DNA from: an uncultured Bacteroidales bacterium
Lineage (GTDB): Bacteria; Bacteroidota; Bacteroidia; Bacteroidales; Paludibacteraceae
NCBI GenBank assembly: GCA_902800215.1
Contig: CADCDS010000013.1
Span: forward strand, 1 to 64,000
Direction of reading: 5' to 3'
DNA: 64,000 bases
Shown: piece after piece, positions 1 through 8,584 of the stretch
How positions within the stretch are numbered: position 1 is the stretch's first letter
Layout of the letters: every line of letters starts with the position of its first letter
The notes under the pieces: generated by a model
What the model was told of the DNA's origin: nothing
Seen by the model: only the letters and a program-made list of their open reading frames with translations
The model's database searches: none
Program-made: the position numbers and the translations under genes

Positions 1-96
1 ACGGGCAATGTGCTATATGCTCCGGTCTATATGACCATGTTCCTGCATCATCACAAGCAGGACGATCCGATCATCTATCATCCTGAATTGCCTTAG
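1..96 (+). CDS. 3' end of an unidentified protein (partial)
   Basis: Frame 1 is open from the window edge to a TAG at 94-96 and gives the last 31 residues of a protein, ending in HPELP. The piece is rich in His, Met and Tyr, with a triple His. It is too short to assign to a family and I do not recognise it. It is taken as coding because the frame is open to the edge and is followed by a hairpin (116-139) before the next promoter-like box. The body of the gene lies outside the window. Confidence 0.45.
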   Translation, partial: TGNVLYAPVYMTMFLHHHKQDDPIIYHPELP

Positions 97-115
97 TCTC
101 GCTCTTTTTGAACCA

Positions 116-139
116 TTTTGGGACTTTTTTGACCCAAAA
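116..139 (+). terminator. Weak hairpin after the first gene
   Basis: TTTTGGG (116-122) and CCCAAAA (133-139) are perfect inverted repeats around a 10-nt T-rich loop, 20 nt downstream of the first stop codon. No clear T tract follows, so this is a weak intrinsic-terminator candidate. Confidence 0.35.
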
Positions 140-198
140 GATAAGAAATCCTTGTATATTCTTAGCCCAGGGGCACGATTATTTCCAAATATTTGTTG

Positions 199-206
199 TA
201 CCTTTG
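199..206 (+). promoter_or_regulatory. -7 box (TACCTTTG) of the truncated ATPase gene
   Basis: TACCTTTG followed by GCAGCGGATTT matches the -7 box and 5' leader of the intact ATPase gene at 47.9 kb and of the Fic gene at 53.7 kb. No TTG lies 20 nt upstream (176-178 reads CGA), so the -33 half seems to be missing. This fits a decayed locus. Confidence 0.45.
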
Positions 207-264
207 CAGCGGATTTGATTTTAAAAATTGTTGCAATTGCAACTAAAATTATATTTACGCTATT

Positions 265-610
265 ATGGATATACTTAGGAATGATTATGTAGCTAAAATT
301 GCCGCAAAGAGTTGGAATGGTAAAGTGAAGATTATCAACGGCATACGCCGTTGTGGCAAGTCCTATTTATTATCGCATTTGTACAAGCAGTATTTGCTTC
401 AGCAGGGGGTGAGCGAAGATTGTTTTGTGGAGATAGACTTAGAAAAAGACATAAATAGTGCCTATCGTAACCCAAATACTTTGTGCGATTATGTGATGGG
501 GCAATGCGCTGCCTTGGACGGACGAAGAAGGAATAACATACATGGGCGTGATACCATTTTGCTACAACAAGAGATATTGTATTAGGAAACACTTAGCTCA
601 GCTCATTTAG
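265..610 (+). pseudogene. Truncated AAA_14/DUF4143-type ATPase remnant
   Basis: An ATG at 265 opens a 106-codon frame whose first 80 or so residues look like the N-terminus of an AAA_14 ATPase, with the P-loop GIRRCGKS at about residues 26-33 and a following region ending near VEIDLE. Intact members such as the 427-residue protein at 47.9 kb are about four times longer. From 506 the +1 frame instead reads ALPWTDEEGITYMGVIPF and stops at 608-610. That sequence resembles the C-terminal end of such ATPases. The simplest reading is an internal deletion of about 300 codons that joined the two ends out of frame. The family role is uncertain: these P-loop proteins are common and multicopy in gut Bacteroidales. 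Recognition of the N-terminus is firm; the C-terminal match is by memory of the family. Confidence 0.65.
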
Positions 611-639
611 ATTACAATTCGTAAAAAAACGCATCTTCT

Positions 640-685
640 GTAATGAACCTCAAAAGTTTTGTGTTCAACTTTTGGGGTTCATTAC
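640..685. terminator. Long inverted repeat between convergent genes
   Basis: Positions 640-658 and 667-685 form a 19-bp stem with one mismatch around an 8-nt loop. It lies between the rightward ATPase remnant and the leftward ClC gene (stop at 703), where a bidirectional terminator is expected. Read leftward, a T7 tract follows the stem after about 9 nt. Confidence 0.6.
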
Positions 686-702
686 ACGTTTGGCGATTTT
701 TT

Positions 703-2490
703 CTATTCCTCGCTGAAGTGAACTAACACGTGGCGGTAGGAGTTGAAGATCTTGGATTTGGAAACGAAGCCCAAGTAACGGCGTTCTTCATCCACGACGG
801 GTAAGTTCCAGGCTCCCGTATCTTCAAAGGTCTCCATCACTTTCTCCATCGGCATGTTGAAATGCAGGATAGCCGCCGGAGAGGTCATGAGTTGACCCAC
901 CGTGAAGCGTTTGTACAGACGGGGTTGGAACATGATGTTACGCACCTCGTCCAGCAGTAAGATACCCTTGAGATGACCGTCATTGTCGATGACGGGGAAG
1001 ATATTGCGTTTGGAAGTGGAGATGACCTGCACCAGCTGGCCAAGCGTCATCTCGGGGAACACGGTAACAAAATCCGTTTCCAGCACCGCATCCATCTTCA
1101 GCAGCGTCAGCACGTTCCGGTCTTTGTTATGCGTCAGCAGTTCGCCTTTCTGCGCCAGACGCATGGCGTACAAGGAGTGCGGCTCAAAGAGCATGATCGT
1201 CAGATACGAGATCACACTCACGATCATCAGCGGCATAAACAGGTGATACCCGCCGGTGAGTTCCGCGATCAGGAAGATACCCGTCAGCGGTGCATGCATC
1301 ACACCGGACATCAGACCCGCCATACCCACCAACGCAAAATTCTCTTCCGGCACATTGAGACCGGAGAGGTTGAGGACACGCGCTACCACAAAACCGACGA
1401 TGGCACCCATGAAGAGCGAAGGCGCGAAGATACCTCCGACACCACCGGCACCGTTGGTAGCCACCGAAGCCACGATCTTCACGAGGATGATCGCTACAAA
1501 ATAGGCGATTATCAGCCATTGGCTATTGGCCAGTAGCCATTGGCCGTTCGTTAACGGACTATGCTCCATCGCACCGGCACTGTCACCGTTGATGAGTTGG
1601 CGAATCACGTCGTATCCTTCACCGTACAGCGGTGGGAAGAGGAAGATGAGCACACTCAGCGTCGCACCGCCGATAAGCAGTTTGATCCACATGTTCTTCA
1701 CCTTATGCTTCATCCACTGTTCGAGTTTGTTCATGCCCCGGGTGAAATAAAGACTCACCAGACCGCAGACAGCACCTAAGATCAGGTACCATGGGATGCG
1801 GTTCACCATAAACGCCTCCGTGCTCGCCAAGGGGAACATCGGATCCATGCCGGTGAGCATATACGAGATGGCCGTGGCGGTGACAGACGAGATAAGCAGC
1901 GGTGCCACAGAGGTCATGGTAAGATCCATCATCAGCACTTCGAGCGTGAAGACCAGACCGGCTATCGGCGCTTTGAAGATACCGCCTATCGCACCTGCGG
2001 CACCGCAACCGATCATTAGCATCATCGTCTTCTGATCCAACCGGAAAGTCTTCGCTAAGTTCGAACCGATGGCTGCACCCGTCAGCACGATAGGTGCCTC
2101 GGCTCCGACCGATCCGCCGAAACCGATCGTCAGACCGGAACCGATGACAGAGGACCACATGTTATGGGGTTTGATGATCGACTTACGCTGCGAGATGGCA
2201 TAGAGGATCTTCGTGATACCATGCGAGATGTCGTCACGCACGATGTACTTGACGAACAACGCCGCTAAGGTGATACCGATGGCCGGCGTGATGAGGTACC
2301 ACCAGGTGCGGTCATCACCGATCAACTGACCTTCCACCAGACGTTGCAGCAAGTGAATGAAGGTCTTCAGCAATCCCGCCGCAGCAGCTGCAAACAGTCC
2401 TACGAAGAAGGAGAGAAGCAACACCAGATGCTTCTCACTGATATGACGTTCCCGCCATTCGATTAGTTTGTCGTAGAAGGAGTTACTCAT
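703..2490 (-). CDS. ClC-type chloride channel/antiporter with CBS pair
   Basis: This 595-residue inner-membrane protein has a ClC membrane domain at about residues 20-430 and two CBS domains at about 465-590. The ClC selectivity segments are visible as GSVGAEAP (about 126-133) and GGIFAPS (about 352-358). ClC proteins move chloride, often in exchange for protons, and the CBS pair usually senses nucleotides. The start chosen is ATG at 2490, which overlaps the obg stop by 8 nt (ATGAGTAA), implying translational coupling. A longer frame to 2610 runs inside obg and adds only basic, non-family sequence. Residues about 311-326 ([12 protein letters not shown]) are encoded by a short quasi-repeat at 1512-1550 and look like an inserted loop. 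Confidence 0.93.
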   Translation of the reverse strand: MSNSFYDKLIEWRERHISEKHLVLLLSFFVGLFAAAAAGLLKTFIHLLQRLVEGQLIGDDRTWWYLITPAIGITLAALFVKYIVRDDISHGITKILYAISQRKSIIKPHNMWSSVIGSGLTIGFGGSVGAEAPIVLTGAAIGSNLAKTFRLDQKTMMLMIGCGAAGAIGGIFKAPIAGLVFTLEVLMMDLTMTSVAPLLISSVTATAISYMLTGMDPMFPLASTEAFMVNRIPWYLILGAVCGLVSLYFTRGMNKLEQWMKHKVKNMWIKLLIGGATLSVLIFLFPPLYGEGYDVIRQLINGDSAGAMEHSPLTNGQWLLANSQWLIIAYFVAIILVKIVASVATNGAGGVGGIFAPSLFMGAIVGFVVARVLNLSGLNVPEENFALVGMAGLMSGVMHAPLTGIFLIAELTGGYHLFMPLMIVSVISYLTIMLFEPHSLYAMRLAQKGELLTHNKDRNVLTLLKMDAVLETDFVTVFPEMTLGQLVQVISTSKRNIFPVIDNDGHLKGILLLDEVRNIMFQPRLYKRFTVGQLMTSPAAILHFNMPMEKVMETFEDTGAWNLPVVDEERRYLGFVSKSKIFNSYRHVLVHFSEE

Positions 2491-3658
2491 CCCAACCGAT
2501 GCCTTTATACTTGTCGAGGTCCCATTCTTCCTCAACTTCGTTGAGATAGATGGTGCCTTCCTCTTCTTCCTCACGAGCCTCCGGTTCGTCACGTTCGATG
2601 ACGGTGACATCTATCGGCGCATGAGATATCTCGATCACTTGGTTCTGTTCTTTGTTCAGTTCGGTCCACAGGGCGTCTTTCAGTTCGTCGATACCTTGAC
2701 CGGCCAATGAGGAAATCGGAATAACGGGTATTCCGAGTTCCGCTGTTAGCTGTTGGCAGTTGGCCTTTGGCTTTTCATTGCCTTCTTCATCGATAAGAGG
2801 AACATCGATCTTACTGATCGCCAGAATCCGGGCTTTGGTCAGCAGTTCCGGATTGTATTTCTCCAACTCGCTGAGCAGGATCTTGTACTCCTTGATGATA
2901 TCCTCACTCGTGGCCGGCACCATAAACAGCAGCACGGCGTTACGCTCGATATGCCGCAGGAAACGCAGACCCAGACCTTTACCTTCACTCGCGCCTTCAA
3001 TGATACCCGGGATATCGGCCATGCAGAACGAGCGTCCGTCGCGATAGGAGACGATACCCAGTTGCGGCGTAAGGGTCGTAAACGGATAATCGGCTATCTC
3101 GGGTTTAGCGGCTGACACCACACTCAAGAGTGTACTCTTACCCGCATTCGGGAAGCCTACCAGACCCACATCCGCCAACACTTTCAGTTGCATGATGACC
3201 GTGCGCTCCTGTGCCGGTTCACCCGGTTGTGCATAACGCGGTGCCTGGTTCGTAGAAGTGCGGAAATGCCAGTTGCCTAATCCTCCCCGACCTCCTTTGA
3301 GCAGCACCACCTGCTCGTTATGCTCCTTCACCTCGCAGATGAACTCACCCGTCTCGCCGTCATAGACCACAGTACCGCAAGGTACCTCGATGATCTTATC
3401 CTCTCCGTCTTTACCGAACGAACGGCTTTGACCGCCTTTGCCACCGTCGGTGGCCATGATATGCTTCTGATACTTCAGATGCAGCAAGGTCCAGAGGTTC
3501 CGGTTGCCTTTCAGGATCACCGAACCACCCTTACCTCCGTCACCGCCATCCGGTCCGCCTTTCGGCAGATACTTGGCACGATGAAGGTGCATACATCCTG
3601 CGCCACCCTTTCCCGAGCGGCAGTAGATCTTGACATAATCAATGAAATTGGCACTCAT
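2483..3658 (-). CDS. obg: Obg-family GTPase (ribosome assembly)
   Basis: This 391-residue protein has the glycine-rich Obg fold at about residues 1-160 (many GGxGG turns) and then a GTPase domain: G1 GFPNAGKS (168-175), G3 DIPG (215-218), G4 SKID (282-285) and G5 SSLAG (316-320). The C-terminal tail is acidic. Obg binds the large ribosomal subunit and couples ribosome maturation to GTP levels. It sits upstream of clc with overlapping stop and start, and downstream of adk across a repeat-filled 64-bp gap. Residues about 297-308, between G4 and G5, are encoded by a quasi-repeat (2741-2772) and seem to be an insertion in a surface loop. Confidence 0.96.
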   Translation of the reverse strand: MSANFIDYVKIYCRSGKGGAGCMHLHRAKYLPKGGPDGGDGGKGGSVILKGNRNLWTLLHLKYQKHIMATDGGKGGQSRSFGKDGEDKIIEVPCGTVVYDGETGEFICEVKEHNEQVVLLKGGRGGLGNWHFRTSTNQAPRYAQPGEPAQERTVIMQLKVLADVGLVGFPNAGKSTLLSVVSAAKPEIADYPFTTLTPQLGIVSYRDGRSFCMADIPGIIEGASEGKGLGLRFLRHIERNAVLLFMVPATSEDIIKEYKILLSELEKYNPELLTKARILAISKIDVPLIDEEGNEKPKANCQQLTAELGIPVIPISSLAGQGIDELKDALWTELNKEQNQVIEISHAPIDVTVIERDEPEAREEEEEGTIYLNEVEEEWDLDKYKGIGWDE

Positions 3659-3733
3659 AATATTGGCTATTGGCTTTTGGCTATTGGCTTTTGGCCTTTT
3701 GCTAACAGCTAACGGCTAACGGCTAACAGCCAA
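3659..3733. repeat. Quasi-repeat patch between obg and adk
   Basis: The 64-bp gap and the last codons of adk consist almost entirely of 7-8 nt units, first TTGGCTA/TTTGGCT type and then TAACGGC/TAACAGC type. Units of the same kind lie between apt and uvrC (36528-36561) in the same orientation relative to the genes. No promoter box is seen here. Confidence 0.75.
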
Positions 3734-4301
3734 GGTTCATATCAATGATGCGCATGATCTGCAGGAAGACATCGGCCATGGTGTGGTTTCCGTTAACCGC
3801 AAAATAGCTACCGTGATGCAGATAGTAATGCGCGATGGGTTCGGTTTGCTGATGGTAGATAGCGATACGATGACGAATGGTGTTGAGGTTATCATCTGCA
3901 CGACCGCTGGTCTTACCGCGTTCGATAAGACGCTGGATCAACAGCTGCTCATCTACCATGAGGTCGATCATGATGGCATCCATGTTGTATTTCTGCAATA
4001 ACTTCGTCAACGACTCCGCCTGCGCTACCGTACGGGGGTAACCGTCAAAGATCGTTCCTTTGCAGTCTGCAGGCAGCGAAGCGATGTAGTTCTCTATCAC
4101 CCCGTACATCATGTCATCCGGCACCAGATTACCCTTGGAAATCAAGGCGTCTATCTGCTTACCCAACTCACTACCTGTGGCGATCTCTGCACGCAGCACA
4201 TCGCCCGTTGATAAGTGCTGCACTCCGTATTTCTGGGAGATAAAAGCGGATTGTGTACCTTTACCGCTTCCCGGAGCACCGCACAAAATAATGTTTAACA
4301 T
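3723..4301 (-). CDS. adk: Adenylate kinase
   Basis: This 192-residue enzyme interconverts ATP + AMP and 2 ADP in the cytoplasm. The P-loop GAPGSGKGTQ is at residues 7-16, DGYPRT lies in the core, and the LID region after QRLIERGK is the short, non-zinc form. The length fits bacterial short-LID adenylate kinases. The start chosen is ATG at 4301, which puts the first beta strand (MLNIILCGAP) at the N-terminus. The frame extends to 4343 but would add 14 unrelated residues that run into the HU terminator. The last codons are made of the neighbouring quasi-repeat. Confidence 0.95.
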   Translation of the reverse strand: MLNIILCGAPGSGKGTQSAFISQKYGVQHLSTGDVLRAEIATGSELGKQIDALISKGNLVPDDMMYGVIENYIASLPADCKGTIFDGYPRTVAQAESLTKLLQKYNMDAIMIDLMVDEQLLIQRLIERGKTSGRADDNLNTIRHRIAIYHQQTEPIAHYYLHHGSYFAVNGNHTMADVFLQIMRIIDMNLGC

Positions 4302-4342
4302 CCTAATACCTTTTAAACTATACCTTTTTATAAACAGACGCA

Positions 4343-4375
4343 AAACGAGTTGCCCACTAATCGAGCAACTCGTTT
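4343..4375 (-). terminator. Terminator after the HU gene
   Basis: AAACGAGTTGC (4343-4353) and GCAACTCGTTT (4365-4375) are perfect inverted repeats, 20 nt beyond the HU stop codon. The trailing sequence on the minus strand is only moderately T-rich, so some read-through into adk is possible. Confidence 0.65.
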
Positions 4376-4394
4376 GCTTAGCTACATTGCTTGA

Positions 4395-4658
4395 TTAGAG
4401 AGCAAACTTAGCACCTAATTTAGCCTTAGCAACCTTCTTAGCCGGAACGTTGATGATAGCGCCGGTACGCGGGTTCTTAGCTTGGCGAGCCGGTTTCTCT
4501 GCTACTGCGATGTTAGCATAACCAACGAGCTGTACGCCTTCGCCTTTCTTAACTGCCTCAACTGCTGCCTCAAGAGCTGCGTCGATAACTTTAGCTGCCA
4601 ATGCGTTCGAAATTTCAGCCTTCTCAGCTACTGCCTTAACAAGTTCTAATTTGTTCAT
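4395..4658 (-). CDS. HU-family DNA-binding protein
   Basis: This 87-residue basic protein covers the whole HU/IHF fold: N-terminal helices (NKLELVKAVAEKA), the beta arm around AEKPARQAKNPRTG with its proline tip, and a C-terminal lysine-rich helix. HU dimers bend and compact DNA. It is a single gene with its own consensus promoter (4720-4750) and terminator (4343-4375), as expected for an abundant nucleoid protein. The length and arm motif make the family certain; whether it is the main HU cannot be said. Confidence 0.95.
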   Translation of the reverse strand: MNKLELVKAVAEKAEISNALAAKVIDAALEAAVEAVKKGEGVQLVGYANIAVAEKPARQAKNPRTGAIINVPAKKVAKAKLGAKFAL

Positions 4659-4719
4659 AATAGTGAATTTTTAGTTATTAATAATGTTAACTATTGGTTC
4701 CTATTTCGGAATACGGGCG

Positions 4720-4750
4720 CAAAATTACGAAAAAAATAGGAATATACCAA
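4720..4750 (-). promoter_or_regulatory. Promoter of the HU gene
   Basis: On the minus strand TTG (4748-4750), 20 nt, then TAATTTTG (4720-4727). The start codon is about 60 nt downstream. Confidence 0.7.
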
Positions 4751-4834
4751 ATATTTTAAGCAAAAAAATACTTTTTTATGTGTTTTTTTATAATTTTATG
4801 CGTTTTTTTCCGAAAAATCCAAGCAAACAAGGGG

Positions 4835-5635
4835 TTAAGCCGGTTGTTTTCCTATGTAAGCGAGGATTCCGCCATCGACATAGAGGATATGTCCGTTGAC
4901 TGCGTCGGAAGCATGGGAAGCCAGGAAGACAGCGGGTCCTCCGAGTTCATCCGGATCGAGCCATCGACCGGCAGGTGTCTTGGCGCAGATGAAGGAGTCA
5001 AACGGATGTTTGGACCCGTCGGCCTGCGGTTCACGGAGCGGTGCCGTCTGCGGCGTAGCGATATATCCGGGGCCCAGACCGTTGCACTGGATGTTATACT
5101 CTCCGTACTCAGAACAGATGTTACGGGTCAGCATCTTCAGACCACCCTTAGCCGCAGCATAGGCACTAACCGTCTCACGTCCCAACTCACTCATCATCGA
5201 GCAGATATTGATGATCTTTCCTTCCCGACGCTCCATCATCTCCGGCAGGACTGCCGCAGAAACGATATACGGCGCCACCAGGTCAATATCGATCACCTGC
5301 TGGAACTCCTCCCTTTTCATCTCATGCATCGGAATGCGCTTGATGATACCGGCGTTGTTGACGAGGATATGAATGGGACCTACTTCCTGGTGGATACGTT
5401 CTACAAGGGCTTTAACCGCCACCTCATCCGTCACGTCGCAGACATAACCGTGGACATTGGTGATACCCTCCGCATGATAGAGCTCCAGCGCCTTGTCGAT
5501 CGCTTCCTGACTGCGTGCATTGAAGATGATATGATCGGCACCTGCCTTCGCAAACGCCTTGGCAATAGCGAAACCGATACCGTAGCATGCACCGGTCACC
5601 CAAGCATTCTTGCCTTCCAGAGAAAAGATATTCAT
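4835..5635 (-). CDS. SDR oxidoreductase, gluconate 5-dehydrogenase-like
   Basis: This 266-residue classical short-chain dehydrogenase has the cofactor motif TGACYGIG near the N-terminus, NNAGI, and the catalytic triad around SMMSE and YAAAK. The closest families by eye are gluconate 5-dehydrogenase and 2-deoxygluconate 3-dehydrogenase, which reduce keto-sugar acids with NAD(P)H. It ends YVDGG..., a usual SDR C-terminus. No other sugar-acid genes are adjacent, so the substrate is inferred from family resemblance only. It is transcribed alone from a consensus promoter at 5668-5698 that faces away from the rhomboid promoter. Confidence 0.85.
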   Translation of the reverse strand: MNIFSLEGKNAWVTGACYGIGFAIAKAFAKAGADHIIFNARSQEAIDKALELYHAEGITNVHGYVCDVTDEVAVKALVERIHQEVGPIHILVNNAGIIKRIPMHEMKREEFQQVIDIDLVAPYIVSAAVLPEMMERREGKIINICSMMSELGRETVSAYAAAKGGLKMLTRNICSEYGEYNIQCNGLGPGYIATPQTAPLREPQADGSKHPFDSFICAKTPAGRWLDPDELGGPAVFLASHASDAVNGHILYVDGGILAYIGKQPA

Positions 5636-5667
5636 ATGATTTGCATTTATGGTTTCTGATTACGCTG

Positions 5668-5698
5668 CAAAGATACTGCTTTTTTTGCAGATATGCAA
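5668..5698 (-). promoter_or_regulatory. Promoter of the SDR gene
   Basis: Minus strand TTG (5696-5698), 20 nt ending AAAAAAAGCAG, then TATCTTTG (5668-5675). It is divergent from the rhomboid promoter 30 bp away. Confidence 0.75.
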
Positions 5699-5726
5699 AT
5701 AAAACACCTAAAAAAACGGAAAATTC

Positions 5727-5757
5727 TTGCGTATGTCATAAAAAAGCAGTACCTTTG
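5727..5757 (+). promoter_or_regulatory. Promoter of the rhomboid gene
   Basis: TTG (5727-5729), 20 nt, TACCTTTG (5750-5757). The gene's ATG is at 5766, only 8 nt after the box, so the mRNA should have almost no leader. Confidence 0.75.
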
Positions 5758-5765
5758 CAGCCGTT

Positions 5766-6503
5766 ATGAGAAATTTACCGATAGTAACGCGCTATCTGTT
5801 GATAGCCAACTTTATTGTTTTTCTGCTGGATGCGGTGTTGCTGAAATACAACATCCAATTGTCCGATTACTGCGGATTGCATTACATGGGCGCAAGCTCG
5901 TTCCATGTATGGCAACCGATCACGTATATGTTCCTGCATGCGAACTTCTGGCACCTGTTCTTTAACATGTTCGCCGTGCTGATGTTCGGTCCGTCGATCG
6001 AACGGGAGTTCGGTACCCGGCGGTTCATCATCTATTATTTCCTCTGCGGTATCGGCGCCGGTATCGTGCAGGAGATCGTATGGGCGTGCATGAACGTTCC
6101 GTTTGTACTGCAACCGCTGCTGAACACCATCGGTGCTTCCGGTGCCGTCTTCGGTATCCTGTTGGCTTTCGGTTGGATGTTTCCGAATGTACCGATGTTT
6201 CTGTTCCTCATCCCGATACCTATACGCGCACGCGTGTTCGTATTATTATATGCAGGAATTGAGTTACTGGAAGGTCTGCAAGCCGCCCGTGGTGCATCCG
6301 GCGATAACGTAGCGCATTTTGCGCACTTGGGCGGTTTCCTGTTCGGATTACTGATTATCCTGTACTGGAAACATACCAACTGGCGAGAACCGCAATATGG
6401 GTTATATTGGGATAAGTTCAAGAGTCTGTTCCGTCGCCGCCGGCGGTTAGACAGTTCGAAAGATTCGGATTTCGATAAATACCATTACCACAAGCGGGTG
6501 TAA
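5766..6503 (+). CDS. Rhomboid-family intramembrane serine protease
   Basis: This 245-residue polytopic membrane protein has the rhomboid signature: HLFFNM with the HxxxN pair (about residues 64-68), the nucleophile motif GASG (within TIGASGAVFG) and the catalytic His in AHFAHLGG near the last membrane helix. Rhomboids cut substrates inside the membrane; the substrate here is unknown. Helix count and length fit a six-helix bacterial rhomboid, followed by a basic, Arg-rich cytoplasmic tail (FRRRRR). It is a single gene, convergent with DUF4294, and its ATG lies directly after the promoter -7 box. Confidence 0.92.
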   Translation: MRNLPIVTRYLLIANFIVFLLDAVLLKYNIQLSDYCGLHYMGASSFHVWQPITYMFLHANFWHLFFNMFAVLMFGPSIEREFGTRRFIIYYFLCGIGAGIVQEIVWACMNVPFVLQPLLNTIGASGAVFGILLAFGWMFPNVPMFLFLIPIPIRARVFVLLYAGIELLEGLQAARGASGDNVAHFAHLGGFLFGLLIILYWKHTNWREPQYGLYWDKFKSLFRRRRRLDSSKDSDFDKYHYHKRV

Positions 6504-7082
6504 TCACAGTTGACCTGCTTCCACCAGTTTGATGACGCGTTCGATGATCTTGTCTTTATCGGACGCGTCATATTCTTCTTTAAGGTCGTTCTTAAACAGT
6601 TTGGCGATGAACTGCCAGAAGTTCGCCGTGATCTTACCGCGGTACTTTTTGATGAGTTCGTAACTGGTCTTATCCGTCTCCCTGTCCATGAGTTTCATGA
6701 GCAGCATTCCCTGCGAAGCGTACATGCCTCGTAACTCCTTCTCATATTTCTTGTACAGGTACTTTTCAAAACCTCTCCACCATTTCCGGCGTGCGCGGTC
6801 ATCCTCCAGTTGTTCCAGTTCCCCGTCGGCATAAGCCATCTCCTTGGTGATGCTCTTGGCCAAAGGCAGACATTTCTTCACATCCCGCACGGTGCGCCAG
6901 TAGAACCGCTCCTGTTTCTTGTTCTTAAACCGCATCGGGGGATAGACCCACACATCATGGAGCCACGCTATGAGTACCGTGTCTCCGTTCTCTATGCGCA
7001 CCGCACAGGAGTCCATACGACTGGCAGCGAGTATATTCATACCCACTGCCAGACCCAATACTATGTATAATAGCCGTTTAAT
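6504..7082 (-). CDS. DUF4294 secreted protein
   Basis: This protein of about 192 residues carries the DUF4294 pattern, [20 protein letters not shown] followed by a basic helical region. Its function is not known; the family is confined to Bacteroidota as far as I recall. The first conventional start is TTG at 7058, but the frame stays open upstream and reads [11 protein letters not shown], which with MNILAA forms a standard signal peptide. That implies initiation at ATT 7082, overlapping the proS stop codon. If TTG 7058 is used instead, the positive N-region of the signal peptide is lost. It is the last gene of the unit driven from 13.9 kb. Confidence 0.75.
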   Translation of the reverse strand: MKRLLYIVLGLAVGMNILAASRMDSCAVRIENGDTVLIAWLHDVWVYPPMRFKNKKQERFYWRTVRDVKKCLPLAKSITKEMAYADGELEQLEDDRARRKWWRGFEKYLYKKYEKELRGMYASQGMLLMKLMDRETDKTSYELIKKYRGKITANFWQFIAKLFKNDLKEEYDASDKDKIIERVIKLVEAGQL

Positions 7083-8568
7083 AATTCAATGCAAAGACCA
7101 CTCTGCCTGCACTCGGTTTACCGGTGAGGATACACTTACCGGGTTCGTTATGATGACCCGGCAGATCCATCAACGGGATGCAACGGATGGTAGCTTTGGT
7201 CTCATCTTTGATGCGCTGTTCGGTCTCAGCCGTACCGTCCCAGTGCGCCAAGAGGAATCCGCCTTTCTTCAGTTCCTCTTTGAACTCCTCGTAACTGTTC
7301 ACCTCACGGGTGTTGGCGATACGGAAGTCGAGTGCTTTCTGGAGCAGGTTCTTCTGGATCTCTTCCAGCAACGCCTGAATCTTCTCTACGATACCGTCCA
7401 AACAGATCGTCTCTTTGGTCTGCGTGTCACGACGGGCGATTTCGATGGTGTTGTTCTCCAGGTCACGTCCACCCATAGCCAGACGAACCGGTACACCCTT
7501 CAGTTCATAATCCGCAAACTTGTAACCCGGTGTGTATTTCTCATCTGCATCGATCTTCACACGGATACCGAGTGCCTTGAGTTGGTCGGCGATCGGGTTG
7601 AGTTTAGCCATGATGGCTTCCAGTTGTTCCGGAGCCTTGAAGATCGGTACGATAACCACCTGAATCGGTGCCAGATGCGGCGGTAATACGAGACCGCTGT
7701 CATCAGAATGGGTCATGATGAGTGCTCCCATCAGACGGGTCGATACTCCCCATGACGTTGCCCATACGTACTCGTATTTGTTCTCTTTACTGAGGAACTG
7801 CACGTCAAAACTCTTGGCGAAGTTCTGTCCCAGGAAGTGGGAAGTACCTGCCTGCAGCGCCTTACCATCCTGCATCATGGCCTCGATGCAATAGGTGTTG
7901 AGGGCACCGGCGAAACGTTCATTCGGACTCTTCACACCCTTTACCACCGGAATAGCCATCACGTTCTCTGCAAAATCGGCATAGACGTCCAGCATCTGAC
8001 GAGCGTAGTCCTCCGCTTCCTCTTTGGTAGCATGCGCCGTGTGACCTTCCTGCCAAAGGAACTCAGCCGTACGCAGGAACAGACGCGTACGCATCTCCCA
8101 ACGCATCACGTTACACCATTGGTTACAGAGGATAGGCAGGTCACGATAGGACGAGATCCAGTTCTTATACGTACTCCAGATAATCGTCTCCGACGTCGGA
8201 CGGATGATCAGTTCTTCCTCCAGTTTCGCCTCGGGATCGACCACCACACCCTTACCATTCGGGTCGTTCATCAGACGGTGATGGGTGACAACCGCACACT
8301 CCTTGGCAAAACCCTCTACGTGCTCCGCCTCACGGCTCAAGAACGATTTCGGAATCAACAGCGGGAAATACGCGTTCTTCACACCTTGCTCTTTGAATCG
8401 GCGGTCCAGTTCCGCCTGGATCGTCTCCCAGATGGCGTAACCGTACGGCTTGATCACCATACATCCACGTACGGCACTTTGCTCCGCTAAATCCGCCTTA
8501 ACCACCAACTCGTTATACCACTTCGAATAATCCTCACTGCGAGGAGTCAGTTTTTGAAAATTTGCCAT
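7078..8568 (-). CDS. proS: Prolyl-tRNA synthetase (archaeal/eukaryotic type)
   Basis: This 496-residue class II synthetase charges tRNA-Pro. The N-terminus ([19 protein letters not shown]) and motif 1/2 regions ([56 protein letters not shown]) are those of the shorter ProRS without the editing insertion, and the C-terminal zinc-like domain ends in ALNY as in this type. It lies 16 nt after the OmpA/LysM gene and overlaps the likely start of DUF4294, so it is translated from a shared transcript with cell-envelope genes. Confidence 0.96.
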   Translation of the reverse strand: MANFQKLTPRSEDYSKWYNELVVKADLAEQSAVRGCMVIKPYGYAIWETIQAELDRRFKEQGVKNAYFPLLIPKSFLSREAEHVEGFAKECAVVTHHRLMNDPNGKGVVVDPEAKLEEELIIRPTSETIIWSTYKNWISSYRDLPILCNQWCNVMRWEMRTRLFLRTAEFLWQEGHTAHATKEEAEDYARQMLDVYADFAENVMAIPVVKGVKSPNERFAGALNTYCIEAMMQDGKALQAGTSHFLGQNFAKSFDVQFLSKENKYEYVWATSWGVSTRLMGALIMTHSDDSGLVLPPHLAPIQVVIVPIFKAPEQLEAIMAKLNPIADQLKALGIRVKIDADEKYTPGYKFADYELKGVPVRLAMGGRDLENNTIEIARRDTQTKETICLDGIVEKIQALLEEIQKNLLQKALDFRIANTREVNSYEEFKEELKKGGFLLAHWDGTAETEQRIKDETKATIRCIPLMDLPGHHNEPGKCILTGKPSAGRVVFALNY

Positions 8569-8584
8569 ATATCAGCTATTATTG

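Noticed and set aside
973-1536. 187-codon plus-strand frame opposite the ClC gene
   Set aside because: The composition is His/Arg/Gln-rich as expected from the complement of a membrane-protein gene; no start signal or family.
3659-3733. Quasi-repeat as a terminator or ordinary microsatellite
   Set aside because: Units are direct, not inverted, so no stable stem forms, and units vary in sequence and length unlike a simple microsatellite.
4778-5659. 293-codon open frame on the plus strand opposite the SDR gene
   Set aside because: It mirrors a clear SDR gene, has no domain, and would run through the HU-SDR terminator/promoter region. The long opposite frame follows from codon use.
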